From positions 4,340,501-4,404,500 of the forward strand of contig NZ_CP115396.1 in the NCBI RefSeq assembly GCF_027625995.1: 64,000 nt of DNA, written 5' to 3'. Position numbers and translations under genes: made by a program. Numbering within the stretch: position 1 is the first letter of the stretch; every line of letters starts with the position of its first letter. The DNA comes from Hymenobacter yonginensis (GTDB lineage Bacteria; Bacteroidota; Bacteroidia; Cytophagales; Hymenobacteraceae). The notes below the pieces were generated by a model that saw nothing but the letters and a program-made list of their open reading frames with translations, did no database searches and was not told where the DNA came from. Below are positions 16,589-24,530 of this stretch, piece after piece.

Positions 16589-19500
16589 ATGGCCAAAGTC
16601 CTTCGCTTACATAACAACGGCTCCCAGCAGGTGCAGGGCTGGCAGAAAACCGCCCCCGTTACCAGCACCGAAATCAATACCGTGACCGACCCCGCGGGCG
16701 GCAAGTCGCGCAACCTAGCCGTGAGTATCCCGACGCCGTTTGCGCGGATGCACCTGTTTGAAACGGCCTTCGACTTTCTGGCCCGGGAGGGGCAGCGCAA
16801 CCCCGGCTCGGTGTACCACGAGCTGACCACGCACTTCTGGGATTTGCTGGAGTTGCTCTACAACTACCACCTCTACACCCAGGCCGGCCGCAAAATCACG
16901 CTGCGCCGCTGGAATGCCGAGGCCGAAATCCGCCGGATGCGGCAGGACGAGGGTACGCGCCTGCTGGGCGAAACCCTGCAGCTATACATGCAGGACGAGC
17001 GGTTCCGCGACTTCTCGGATATGTATCTGGTGTACTATGAGTCGCCGGAACTGGCGGGAGGCACGCGCCTGCTGGGCGGTACCTCGCCGCTCACGATCCT
17101 GTTCACCGGCCCCGCCGTGAAGCCCCTGGACTTGGAGCGGCCCCAGGCCCGCGGCCACTACTTCGACCAGCAGACCGTGCTGCTCGAAGACCGCGACCCG
17201 CAGTTCCGGGAGTTCGTGTATGAGCTGTTTCTGGCCTATCCGCAGCTGCAGCGCCGCGAGTTTGCCGGCAGCGTGTACGCCGGCCTCGACCGCTCAAAAA
17301 TCAACCAGCTCCAGATGCAGGGCGACCGGAGCGCCCAGCAGTTTGCCGCCCGCTACCCGGCCTTGGCCGACGTGCAGGGCAACCTGGTGAGCGTGAAAGG
17401 CGTGCCCCTGCCCGGCCGCGCCGACCAGTCGGCCGTGACCAGCTCCGACCTGTTCATCCAGCCCACCCGCGAATCGACGACGGGCCGGCCGCGCCCCCTG
17501 GTGCTGCGCCCGAACCTGACGATGCCTGGCGCCAACTACCTCAATGGCCAGCCTTGGGACGACCGCACGCCGGTACCGTACTACGATGAAGTGGCGCTGG
17601 AAAGCCGCGTGCTGCCCGGCAAAGGCTTCAAGTACCCCTACCTCACGGTAGGCGACCTGCTGGAAGACTCCCTGGTGGAGCTGCCCTACGAGTTGAATAC
17701 CCAGCGCTTCCACACCGGCAAAGTCACCTTCCAGTATGGGGCTGATGGTCAGGGCCGGGCGCGATTTCCGTATCTGCTGCCGCTGAAACAGGCGTTTTTC
17801 GAGTATTTCACCGAGAACGAGCTGGCCGAGCTGCTCACCTTCACCATCGACCTGAGCCACGTGCGCGTGCAGCTGCGGGTGCCGGTGCAGGCAGGCCGCT
17901 TCATCACCTTCGAGCGCAGCTACTACCACAATCCGCAGAACCCCAAGGACGCCCAGGGCCGTGAGATTCTGGAGAAGGGCCGCATTGTGAAAGCCGCCGT
18001 GGGCGTGGGCGTGTTCCCGTTCTACAAGGTGCGTTACCAGCCCGAGTACAACGACCTCTACAAAGTGATGCTGGTGGATGCCGACAACGCGCCCACCATG
18101 CTCAACCGCCGCTACGACCTCACGTTCTTCGTGAACGGGGAGCGAATCACGGAGCAGGGAGCCGCCCGTCGCGCCACCCGCTATGAGCGCACCCAGAAGA
18201 GCATGGCCACCGCTGGCAGCACGTATTACGAAGTCACCGGCACCCATTTCGACTTGGCTGAGCTGACCTGCCCGCCCGCCACCATCGGGGCGGAGCCAGC
18301 CCGGGGCCTGCTGGTGCCACGCTGGCGCGAGCTGGACCGCGGCACCCGTCGCTTCACGTTTGCCGTCGACTTCGGCACCACCAACACCCACATTGCCTAC
18401 GCCGATTCGCCGAGTGCCCACCCGCGCCCCCTCACCATCGGCGAGGCCGATGTGCAGGTAGAATGGCTGCACGCGCCGGTAGCCGACCAGGGCCTTTCGG
18501 CCGCCCAGCGCTACCGCACCGGGGCCGGGCAGATCTGGGACAACATTGCCACCCTGCAGAACCGGGAGTTTGTGCCCTCGTTCGTGGGCGAAGGCGGCTC
18601 GGTGTATGAGTTTCCGATTCGGACGGCGGTGTGCGAAACCACGTCGTTCGCCAACGAGCCGGCCAAGGTGCTCAGCAACACCAACATCGGCTTTAGCATC
18701 AACACCGAAAACACGGCCGAGCTGCCCCAGAACCGGTTCGTGACCAACCTGAAATGGTCGGCTGAGCTGGACCCGCAGGGTGTGGCCCGTATCGAGGCGT
18801 TTTTCCGGGAAATTCTGCTGCTGCTGCGCCACAAGGCAGCTCTGCACGGCGGTATTCTGGAAGACACCCGCGTGGTGTGGTTTGCGCCGCTGAGTTTTGA
18901 TGGGTTCCTGCGCAACCAGTTCCAGCAGGTCTGGGATGAGTCGTTCCAGCAGGTGTTCAAGACGCGCCGCGCTACCATCTGCCTCACCGAGTCGGTGGCC
19001 CCGTACTACTACCTCACCGCCACCAACCAGGTAGTGCCCAACCGCGACGAAAACGTGGTCAACATCGATATAGGCGGCGGCACCACCGATTTGCTGCTCT
19101 TCGCCGACCAGAAGCCGGCCTACAGCACCTCGTTCCGCTTCGCCGGCGACGACCTGTGGGGCGACGGCTACGCCCGCGTGCAGGGCGCGCCTAAGCAGAA
19201 CGGTCTGCTACGCCTCGGCGTGGGCCACGTGGAAAGCCTGCCCGATTCCGAGCAAAACCAGGAATACAAAGGCTACCTGCGCGCCGCCCTCAGCAACACC
19301 GATTTCGGCTCCGCCGACGTGACCAGCCTGCTGTTCAAGTACGATGATGCCCTGCGTTTCACCCAGGCCTTGGGCCTCGGCAAAGGCCGGCAGTTGCGGG
19401 TGCTGTTCTACCTGCACTACACCAGCATCATCTACCACACGGCCCAGCTCACCAAGCACCTCGGCCTGAAAACGCCGCGCTACCTCTGCTTCTCGGGCAA

Positions 19501-20053
19501 AGGCAGCCTTTACCTGCGCCTGCTGGCCGGGGGCAGCTCCCTGGTGGCCATTGAGAAGATTACGAAGGCCATCTTCCAGGCCGTGACGGGCGTGGAGCCG
19601 CCCCACAACTTCCGCGTCATCCTGGCCGACAACCCCAAGGAAGCCACCACCAACGGCGGCGTGCTGTTCGAGGAGAAAACCACCACCGACTACGACAACA
19701 TCAAGCCCGTGAAGTACAGCGGCGCCGTGGAAGGCACCGAGCTCAACCAGCAGCGCCTGAAGCTGAACCAGGTAGATGCCGAGCTGAAAAACACGGTGCT
19801 CGACAACGTGCGCAACTACCTCACCCTGGTGCTGGAAGGCGACGACGTAGCGCCCTACCTGCGCGAAGTAGGCGTGGACGTGGACCGTCAGCGCGTAAAA
19901 GACATCCTGCTCCGCGAAATCGAGGACAGCCTGAGCCTGGGCCTGCACCAGTTCCAGCGCCAGCTTTCCTCCGACGAAACCCTGCCCGAAACCCTGTTCT
20001 TCCTGCCGCTGAAACAGGCCCTATACAACCTAAGCCGCGAATTGCAGGCGTAG
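16589..20053 (+). CDS. 1154-residue protein with actin/Hsp70-type ATPase domain
   Basis: The first ~585 residues are an unrecognised region, rich in polar and aromatic residues. From about 590 an ASKHA (actin, sugar kinase, Hsp70) ATPase is evident: phosphate loop 1 FAVDFGTTNTHIAY (D594), phosphate loop 2 VVNIDIGGGTTDLLLF (D827), and an adenosine-type glycine motif CFSGKGSLYL (968-975). The two loops are 233 residues apart, longer than in DnaK, so extra subdomains are inserted. No DnaK-type substrate-binding domain is apparent. It resembles the large actin-like SrfB class in overall plan, but I cannot confirm homology. Beside a tubulin-like GTPase and stator proteins, it is likely a cytoplasmic ATPase of the same machine. 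Confidence 0.75.
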   Translation: MAKVLRLHNNGSQQVQGWQKTAPVTSTEINTVTDPAGGKSRNLAVSIPTPFARMHLFETAFDFLAREGQRNPGSVYHELTTHFWDLLELLYNYHLYTQAGRKITLRRWNAEAEIRRMRQDEGTRLLGETLQLYMQDERFRDFSDMYLVYYESPELAGGTRLLGGTSPLTILFTGPAVKPLDLERPQARGHYFDQQTVLLEDRDPQFREFVYELFLAYPQLQRREFAGSVYAGLDRSKINQLQMQGDRSAQQFAARYPALADVQGNLVSVKGVPLPGRADQSAVTSSDLFIQPTRESTTGRPRPLVLRPNLTMPGANYLNGQPWDDRTPVPYYDEVALESRVLPGKGFKYPYLTVGDLLEDSLVELPYELNTQRFHTGKVTFQYGADGQGRARFPYLLPLKQAFFEYFTENELAELLTFTIDLSHVRVQLRVPVQAGRFITFERSYYHNPQNPKDAQGREILEKGRIVKAAVGVGVFPFYKVRYQPEYNDLYKVMLVDADNAPTMLNRRYDLTFFVNGERITEQGAARRATRYERTQKSMATAGSTYYEVTGTHFDLAELTCPPATIGAEPARGLLVPRWRELDRGTRRFTFAVDFGTTNTHIAYADSPSAHPRPLTIGEADVQVEWLHAPVADQGLSAAQRYRTGAGQIWDNIATLQNREFVPSFVGEGGSVYEFPIRTAVCETTSFANEPAKVLSNTNIGFSINTENTAELPQNRFVTNLKWSAELDPQGVARIEAFFREILLLLRHKAALHGGILEDTRVVWFAPLSFDGFLRNQFQQVWDESFQQVFKTRRATICLTESVAPYYYLTATNQVVPNRDENVVNIDIGGGTTDLLLFADQKPAYSTSFRFAGDDLWGDGYARVQGAPKQNGLLRLGVGHVESLPDSEQNQEYKGYLRAALSNTDFGSADVTSLLFKYDDALRFTQALGLGKGRQLRVLFYLHYTSIIYHTAQLTKHLGLKTPRYLCFSGKGSLYLRLLAGGSSLVAIEKITKAIFQAVTGVEPPHNFRVILADNPKEATTNGGVLFEEKTTTDYDNIKPVKYSGAVEGTELNQQRLKLNQVDAELKNTVLDNVRNYLTLVLEGDDVAPYLREVGVDVDRQRVKDILLREIEDSLSLGLHQFQRQLSSDETLPETLFFLPLKQALYNLSRELQA

Positions 20054-20057
20054 CTAA

Positions 20058-20456
20058 ATGGGTAAAAGATCAGTAAAGCAACTAGTATTTTTTACAGCCT
20101 TCGGGGTATTTGTGTACTTCATGCACTCCAGCGGAAAAGAAGGTGATATAAAAGTGTATGCAAAGAATATCAGGAGCGAATACAGGGGAGTAATAATTGA
20201 AAAGTACCGTCGAAAAACAGGCTACATCAAAATTCGTACGGAGGATTCAATTATCGATATTCCTTTGCTAAGCCCTACGCTCGAAGAGAATGCGCAAGTA
20301 GGAGATTCAATAAAAAAGATTGCCTTAAAGAATGAATGTGTACTCACGAAAAATGGGCAGGTTATGCACATGGAGTATGTCTTCATTTCAGAATCAATAA
20401 GGAATGATAGTCGTTGGCCCAAAGACTTGTCACATGTAGTTGCCTCTGACGAATAG
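20058..20456 (+). CDS. AT-rich small membrane-anchored protein
   Basis: 132 residues, beginning 4 bases after the actin-like gene's stop. One N-terminal hydrophobic segment (LVFFTAFGVFVYFMHS) precedes a soluble, charged, probably beta-rich domain (YRGVIIEKYRRKTGYIKIRT, then IPLLSPTL and VGDSIKKIALKN). The DNA is AT-rich like the other small gene upstream of the actin-like gene, so both flanks of that gene carry compositionally foreign reading frames. Similar small anchored beta proteins occur in Bacteroidota without known function. Topology suggests the domain faces the periplasm. Confidence 0.65.
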   Translation: MGKRSVKQLVFFTAFGVFVYFMHSSGKEGDIKVYAKNIRSEYRGVIIEKYRRKTGYIKIRTEDSIIDIPLLSPTLEENAQVGDSIKKIALKNECVLTKNGQVMHMEYVFISESIRNDSRWPKDLSHVVASDE

Positions 20457-20506
20457 TACATTCATTGATTCGAATAAAAAAAGCCCGCTTCCTACCCCAA
20501 CACCCT

Positions 20507-21943
20507 ATGACCCTTTCCCGCCGCGTTGCTTCTTTGCTTACCGGCCTGCTGCTGCTTGCGGCGGGCGGCCATGCCCAAACGCCCCTCGGCCAGCCCACGC
20601 TGGAGGAGCGCAAAGTGCAAATCTGGTGCGCTACGGCCAAGTTCGTGTATGAAGACACGGGCCACCCCGAGCTGAAAAGCCAGCTGAAATGCGGCGGCCC
20701 GCTGAAGGAGTTTGCCGGCAGCATCAAGGCCGATGAGCAGCGCGTGTACTCGGCGCTGTACCAGCCGCTGGAGGTGCAGGGCGTGATGTACAAGGGTCTG
20801 GGCTCGGATAACTCCCGCCTGCAGACGCTGGTGCGCGAAATCATCAACCGGCTGCGCACCTCGCCCGCCCGCAAGGGCAATACCGCCCGGCTGGCCGGCG
20901 TAACGAAGCTGGAAACGGCCCTGAAAAACTACCTCGACCAGGGCACGCCCATCGGCGACCTGCCCGCGGCCGAAGCGGCTGCCGAAACCGAAACCGTCGA
21001 TACCACCGCCACCACCGACGAGGCCACGGCTGCCGCCCCCGGCGACGCGGGCCTGGACGAGGCGGGCGTGGCTACTCCCACACCAGCCGCCGCATCCGGG
21101 GCCGGGGAAAGCCTGATGAACAAGTTTTTTGGCCCTCTGGGGCTGATTCTGGCCCTGCTGAGTCTGGTGCTGTACGCGCTGATGCGCAAGAGCCTCGGGG
21201 AATTTCAGAAGGAGCTGAGCGCCCGCATCGACAAGCGCCGCGACGAAATTCTGGCCCTGCAAACAACGCCCGGCAGCAGCGGTAAGCCCGCCGAGCGGTT
21301 CTCGCCGGCCCAGCTGCGCGAGCTGGAACAATTGATTCAGCAGCGCGTGGAGCAGGAACTGCAGAAGCGCCAGACCGCGCCGAAAGCCAACGTAGCTGCT
21401 GCCGCTCCGGCCCCGGCTCCGCAACCCGTAGCGCCTGCGCCGGCTCCGGTAGCACCGCCTGTGCCGGCGGCAGCGCCCGCGCCGGCTCCGGTGCCGCCCA
21501 CGGCTGCTCCGGCCGCCCCGGTAACCAGTCCCGCCGCCCCGCATGAGGAGTTCGACAGCCTGATACCGCCCGTGCAGCTGCCAACTGCGCCCGCCGCTGC
21601 CCCGGCCGTATCCGCCGCCGACCTGCCCCGCACGCGCTACGTGAAGGTGCCCGTAAACGGCGTGTTCAATGAGTACGACTTCTCCGACGAGCCCCAGCAC
21701 GACAGCATCTACGAGATTCACCTGGACCCCCAGTGGCCCGAGCTGGCCACGTTCAGCGTAACGCAGAACCCGGCCGTGCACGCCTACGCCATCCAGAGCG
21801 CCCAGTATTCCCTGCGCGAAGCCTGCAAGTACCAGCAGCCCGCCGGCCCGGTCACGCGCATCGTGACGGAGGAAGAAGGCGTGCTGCGCAAAGCCGCCGG
21901 CTCCTGGCAGATCGAGCAGAAAGCCGCCATCCGGTTTGAGTAG
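20507..21943 (+). CDS. membrane protein with signal peptide, one helix, coiled coil and Pro/Ala-rich linker
   Basis: 478 residues from the ATG that opens the signal peptide (LLTGLLLLAAGGHAQ). Order: a periplasmic helical region (about 25-160), an acidic Thr/Ala-rich linker (about 160-200), a transmembrane helix near 204-226 (FGPLGLILALLSLVLYALM), a charged coiled coil (EFQKELSARIDKRRDEI), a Pro/Ala-rich linker at about 298-365 made of PAPAP/VAPAP repeats, and a C-terminal globular domain of about 105 residues (RTRYVKVPVNGVFNEYDF...). With a cleaved signal the linker and last domain should be cytoplasmic. The layout suggests a tether between the periplasm and the cytoplasmic NTPases. No family recognised. 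Confidence 0.65.
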   Translation: MTLSRRVASLLTGLLLLAAGGHAQTPLGQPTLEERKVQIWCATAKFVYEDTGHPELKSQLKCGGPLKEFAGSIKADEQRVYSALYQPLEVQGVMYKGLGSDNSRLQTLVREIINRLRTSPARKGNTARLAGVTKLETALKNYLDQGTPIGDLPAAEAAAETETVDTTATTDEATAAAPGDAGLDEAGVATPTPAAASGAGESLMNKFFGPLGLILALLSLVLYALMRKSLGEFQKELSARIDKRRDEILALQTTPGSSGKPAERFSPAQLRELEQLIQQRVEQELQKRQTAPKANVAAAAPAPAPQPVAPAPAPVAPPVPAAAPAPAPVPPTAAPAAPVTSPAAPHEEFDSLIPPVQLPTAPAAAPAVSAADLPRTRYVKVPVNGVFNEYDFSDEPQHDSIYEIHLDPQWPELATFSVTQNPAVHAYAIQSAQYSLREACKYQQPAGPVTRIVTEEEGVLRKAAGSWQIEQKAAIRFE

Positions 21944-21946
21944 ATA

Positions 21947-22053
21947 ACGCCTGTCATCCTGAGCTTGCGAAGGACCTTTTTACGTTTGAGCGAACCTCGT
22001 AATACTGGCTTGTTCTCGCGTGATAAGGTCCTTCCTTCGTCAGGATGACAGCG
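21947..22053. repeat. inverted repeat, GTCATCCTGAG family
   Basis: Left arm (21947-21985) reads ACGCCTGTCATCCTGAGC...; the right arm (22017-22053) matches it imperfectly on the other strand, with small indels in the GCGAAGGACC part. It fills the spacer between the linker protein and the MotA-like gene. The same family occurs at 24422-24523, 25685-25794 and, collapsed, near 43155. Confidence 0.8.
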
Positions 22054-22078
22054 TGGGAATGCCGTACTTTACTGTTCT

Positions 22079-23539
22079 ATGCTTGAAATCATCCTCGAAG
22101 TTCTGGTGGTGACCGTGGTGGTGGGGCTGCAGATTCGCACGTTTCTGCGGACGCGGGCCAATGCCCGGCGACTGGCCGTGCTGTATCCGCCCAAGGAAAG
22201 CCTGCGCGTGGAGCACCGCATTGTGCTGCCCGACGGCCGCGACCTGCCCGAATACGCCGCCGACGCCCCGCCCGAGTCCTTCGCCTCCAACCTGCTGAAG
22301 GCCGAAAACGCCTCGCCCGAGTTCCAGGAAATCCTGCTCGATACCAATGACTACCTGCGCCACAACAAGGGCGCGGCGGCCGATTTCGGTATTCTGAAGG
22401 ACATTTCGGAGCGCCAGAGCGAGGTGCTGGACAATGCGGTGCAGGCCGAGGTGGCCACTCCCCTGTATCTGGGGCTGCTGGGCACGTTTCTGGGCGTGAT
22501 TCTGGGCCTCGTGGGCATTGCCCGCAACGGCGTATCCGATGAAAACGCGCTGACGCCCTTCCTCACCGGCGTGCTCATTGCCATGACGGGCTCCTTCGTG
22601 GGGCTGCTGCTCACGCTGCTCGGCAACGGCGTGTTGCGCCAGGCCCGCCACCAGCTCGACCGACTCCAGAACCAGTACTACACCTTCCTGCAGGCCCGCC
22701 TGCTGCCGGTGCTGCACGCCGATATGGCCAGCTCGCTCACCAACCTCAAGTCGGTGCTCGATGCGTTCAACCAGCAGTTTGTGGGCCAGGTGGAGCTGTT
22801 CAACCCGCTCATGGAGAAGGTCACGCAGAACATCCGGGTGCAGAGCGACTTCCTGGAGCGCCTCGATACCATCGGCTACGACAAGATGGCGGCGGCCAAT
22901 ATCCTGGTGTTTGAGAAGGTGCGCGAGTCGGCCGAAATGTTCAGCGCCTTTACCGGCTACCAGCAACGCCTCAACGAGATGCTGCAGAATGGCTACCACT
23001 CGGCCGAGGCCGTGAACAGCATCCTGGACCGACTGCGGGGCTTCGAGAAGGGTATCAACGACCTGGGCCAGTACATCGGCGGCAACAACAACTCGGTGCA
23101 GCTGATGCTGGATTTCTTCCAGAAGCACCAAGTGGAGCTGCGCAACCTCAAGGACCGCGCCGAGCAGCACATCGACCAGGCCGGCGTCGGCCTCGCCGAT
23201 GTGATGAACAAGCGCCTAGCCTATAACGAGCGGCAGGCCCAGCTGGCCTACGAGAAGTGGCAGCAGTATTTCGAGCAGCTCAACGCCGACAACGTCTTCG
23301 AAAAGCTGCTGAAACAGCTGGAGCCCTTCCAGAACCTTAACACCCAGCAAGCCGACCTCAGCCGCGACGTCACGGCCACCCAGCGCGAGTTGCTGCGCAA
23401 AGTGGAAGTCGATTCCCAGATTCAGGCCAAGCTGCTGGCGGAGTTGTCCAACCTGAACACCGTGCTGGTGAAAGCCACGTCCAAGAACCGTTTCCAGCGG
23501 TTTATGGACAAGCTGTTTGGCGGGGTGAAGCCGCAGTAG
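22079..23539 (+). CDS. MotA/TolQ/ExbB-like stator protein with long cytoplasmic tail (ZorA-like plan)
   Basis: 486 residues. One hydrophobic helix at the extreme N-terminus (residues 2-20), then a soluble stretch, then two helices typical of MotA/TolQ/ExbB: ATPLYLGLLGTFLGVILGLV (about 124-146) and LTPFLTGVLIAMTGSFVGLL (about 158-180). About 300 predicted helical residues follow in the cytoplasm (for example RLDTIGYDKMAAANILVFEK). Known family members form pentamers around two MotB-like subunits and conduct ions. The very long tail recalls ZorA of Zorya defence systems rather than TolQ or flagellar MotA. Its partner is the next gene. Confidence 0.8.
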   Translation: MLEIILEVLVVTVVVGLQIRTFLRTRANARRLAVLYPPKESLRVEHRIVLPDGRDLPEYAADAPPESFASNLLKAENASPEFQEILLDTNDYLRHNKGAAADFGILKDISERQSEVLDNAVQAEVATPLYLGLLGTFLGVILGLVGIARNGVSDENALTPFLTGVLIAMTGSFVGLLLTLLGNGVLRQARHQLDRLQNQYYTFLQARLLPVLHADMASSLTNLKSVLDAFNQQFVGQVELFNPLMEKVTQNIRVQSDFLERLDTIGYDKMAAANILVFEKVRESAEMFSAFTGYQQRLNEMLQNGYHSAEAVNSILDRLRGFEKGINDLGQYIGGNNNSVQLMLDFFQKHQVELRNLKDRAEQHIDQAGVGLADVMNKRLAYNERQAQLAYEKWQQYFEQLNADNVFEKLLKQLEPFQNLNTQQADLSRDVTATQRELLRKVEVDSQIQAKLLAELSNLNTVLVKATSKNRFQRFMDKLFGGVKPQ

Positions 23540-23556
23540 TGGCAGTGTCGACATGG

Positions 23557-23720
23557 ATTAGAGCTAAAAGCTAGAAGCTAGTTCCCCTCCTTGGAAAGGA
23601 GGGGCTAGGGGTGGTTGATTCGTTGAACGACCCGCTAGCTTTAGTAACCGTTCTAACGCGAGGTCAACCACCCCTAACCCCTCCTTTCCAAGGAGGGGAA
23701 CTAGCTCTCTAGCTCTAATT
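23557..23720. repeat. large inverted repeat with module A, between the two stator genes
   Basis: Left arm 23557-23618 and right arm 23664-23720. Over the GCTAGTTCCCCTCC... core (about 41 bases) the arms are complementary with one mismatch; the outer ATTAGAGCTA ends also pair. Each arm contains its own CCCCTCCTT/AAGGAGGGG hairpin, so alternative foldings are possible. The left arm duplicates 14498-14547. Confidence 0.85.
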
Positions 23721-23732
23721 ACTTTCCTCTCC

Positions 23733-24416
23733 ATGAACAACACCACCTCCAACAAACGCCAAAGCAACGACTTCTTCTGGCCCAGCTACGTGGACCTGAT
23801 GACATCCTTGTTCGTGGTGATGCTGGTGCTGTTCGTGTACAGCTTCAAACTGTTCAAGGACCGGGAAGGGGAGCTGAAGCAGGCCAACGGCGAGCTGAAA
23901 GCCAAGGCTATCGAGCTGGAGCAGATTACCCGCATCCGGGAGTCGCTGCGGCGGCTAGAGGGGCGCTACTTCCGCTACGACCCCCAGAACGAGCGGTACG
24001 AACTGAAGCTAAACGTGCAGTTCAAAGCCGGCCGCGACGAAATTCAGGATAGCTACAAGCCGGCACTGCTGCAGGCCGGCCAGCTGCTGCGGGAGCGGCT
24101 GCGCAGCCTTAGCGCCACCAACCAAGGCCAGAACGTGCGCTACTTGGTGATTGTGGAAGGCATGGCCGCCCGCTACCCCCAAGGCGACCCGCGCAACCAG
24201 CGCGAGGAGCAGGCCACCTACCAGCTCAGCTACCGCCGGGCCCTCAACCTGCTCAACCTCTGGAAGGAGAACAACCTCAACTTCAGCCAGGACCGCAGCA
24301 TTGAGCTCATCATCGGCGGCAGCGGCTTCTACGGCACCGGCCGCTACACCGGCCGCCGAGAAGGCGACAACAAACGCTTCTTGATTCAGGTGATTCCGAA
24401 GGTAGGGCGGATGTAG
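23733..24416 (+). CDS. MotB/OmpA-like stator partner (ZorB-like plan)
   Basis: 227 residues. FFWPSYVDLMTSLFVVMLVL at residues 14-33 is a typical MotB-type plug and helix with the essential ion-carrying Asp (D21). A coiled linker (GELKQANGELKAKAIELEQI) leads to an OmpA-like domain from about residue 85 (QFKAGRDEIQD, LLQAGQLLRERL, YLVIVEGMAA, LSYRRALNLLNLW). This domain should bind peptidoglycan, although the GHTDxxGxxxxN motif is changed to EGMAARYPQGDPRN. Together with the preceding MotA-like protein it should form a proton- or sodium-driven unit. It is the last gene of the cluster, before a perfect inverted repeat. Confidence 0.85.
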   Translation: MNNTTSNKRQSNDFFWPSYVDLMTSLFVVMLVLFVYSFKLFKDREGELKQANGELKAKAIELEQITRIRESLRRLEGRYFRYDPQNERYELKLNVQFKAGRDEIQDSYKPALLQAGQLLRERLRSLSATNQGQNVRYLVIVEGMAARYPQGDPRNQREEQATYQLSYRRALNLLNLWKENNLNFSQDRSIELIIGGSGFYGTGRYTGRREGDNKRFLIQVIPKVGRM

Positions 24417-24421
24417 AACAA

Positions 24422-24523
24422 CTGTCATCCTGAGCACAGCGAAGGACCTTATCACGCTAGAGCAAGTCGTTGTTACGGCTCGTGCTGATGTGATAAGGTC
24501 CTTCGCTGTGCTCAGGATGACAG
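24422..24523. repeat. perfect 34-base inverted repeat, GTCATCCTGAG family
   Basis: Arms 24422-24455 and 24490-24523 are exact reverse complements (CTGTCATCCTGAGCACAGCG...), with a 34-base loop. It sits between convergent stop codons and probably terminates both the stator cluster and the iron operon. Confidence 0.9.
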
Positions 24524-24530
24524 GGGAAAA

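Noticed and set aside
22079-24416. Identification of the stator pair as a Zorya defence system
   Set aside because: The ZorA/ZorB-like plan is present, but no ZorC, helicase-nuclease ZorD or HNH ZorE is encoded in the cluster, so only similarity of the motor is claimed.
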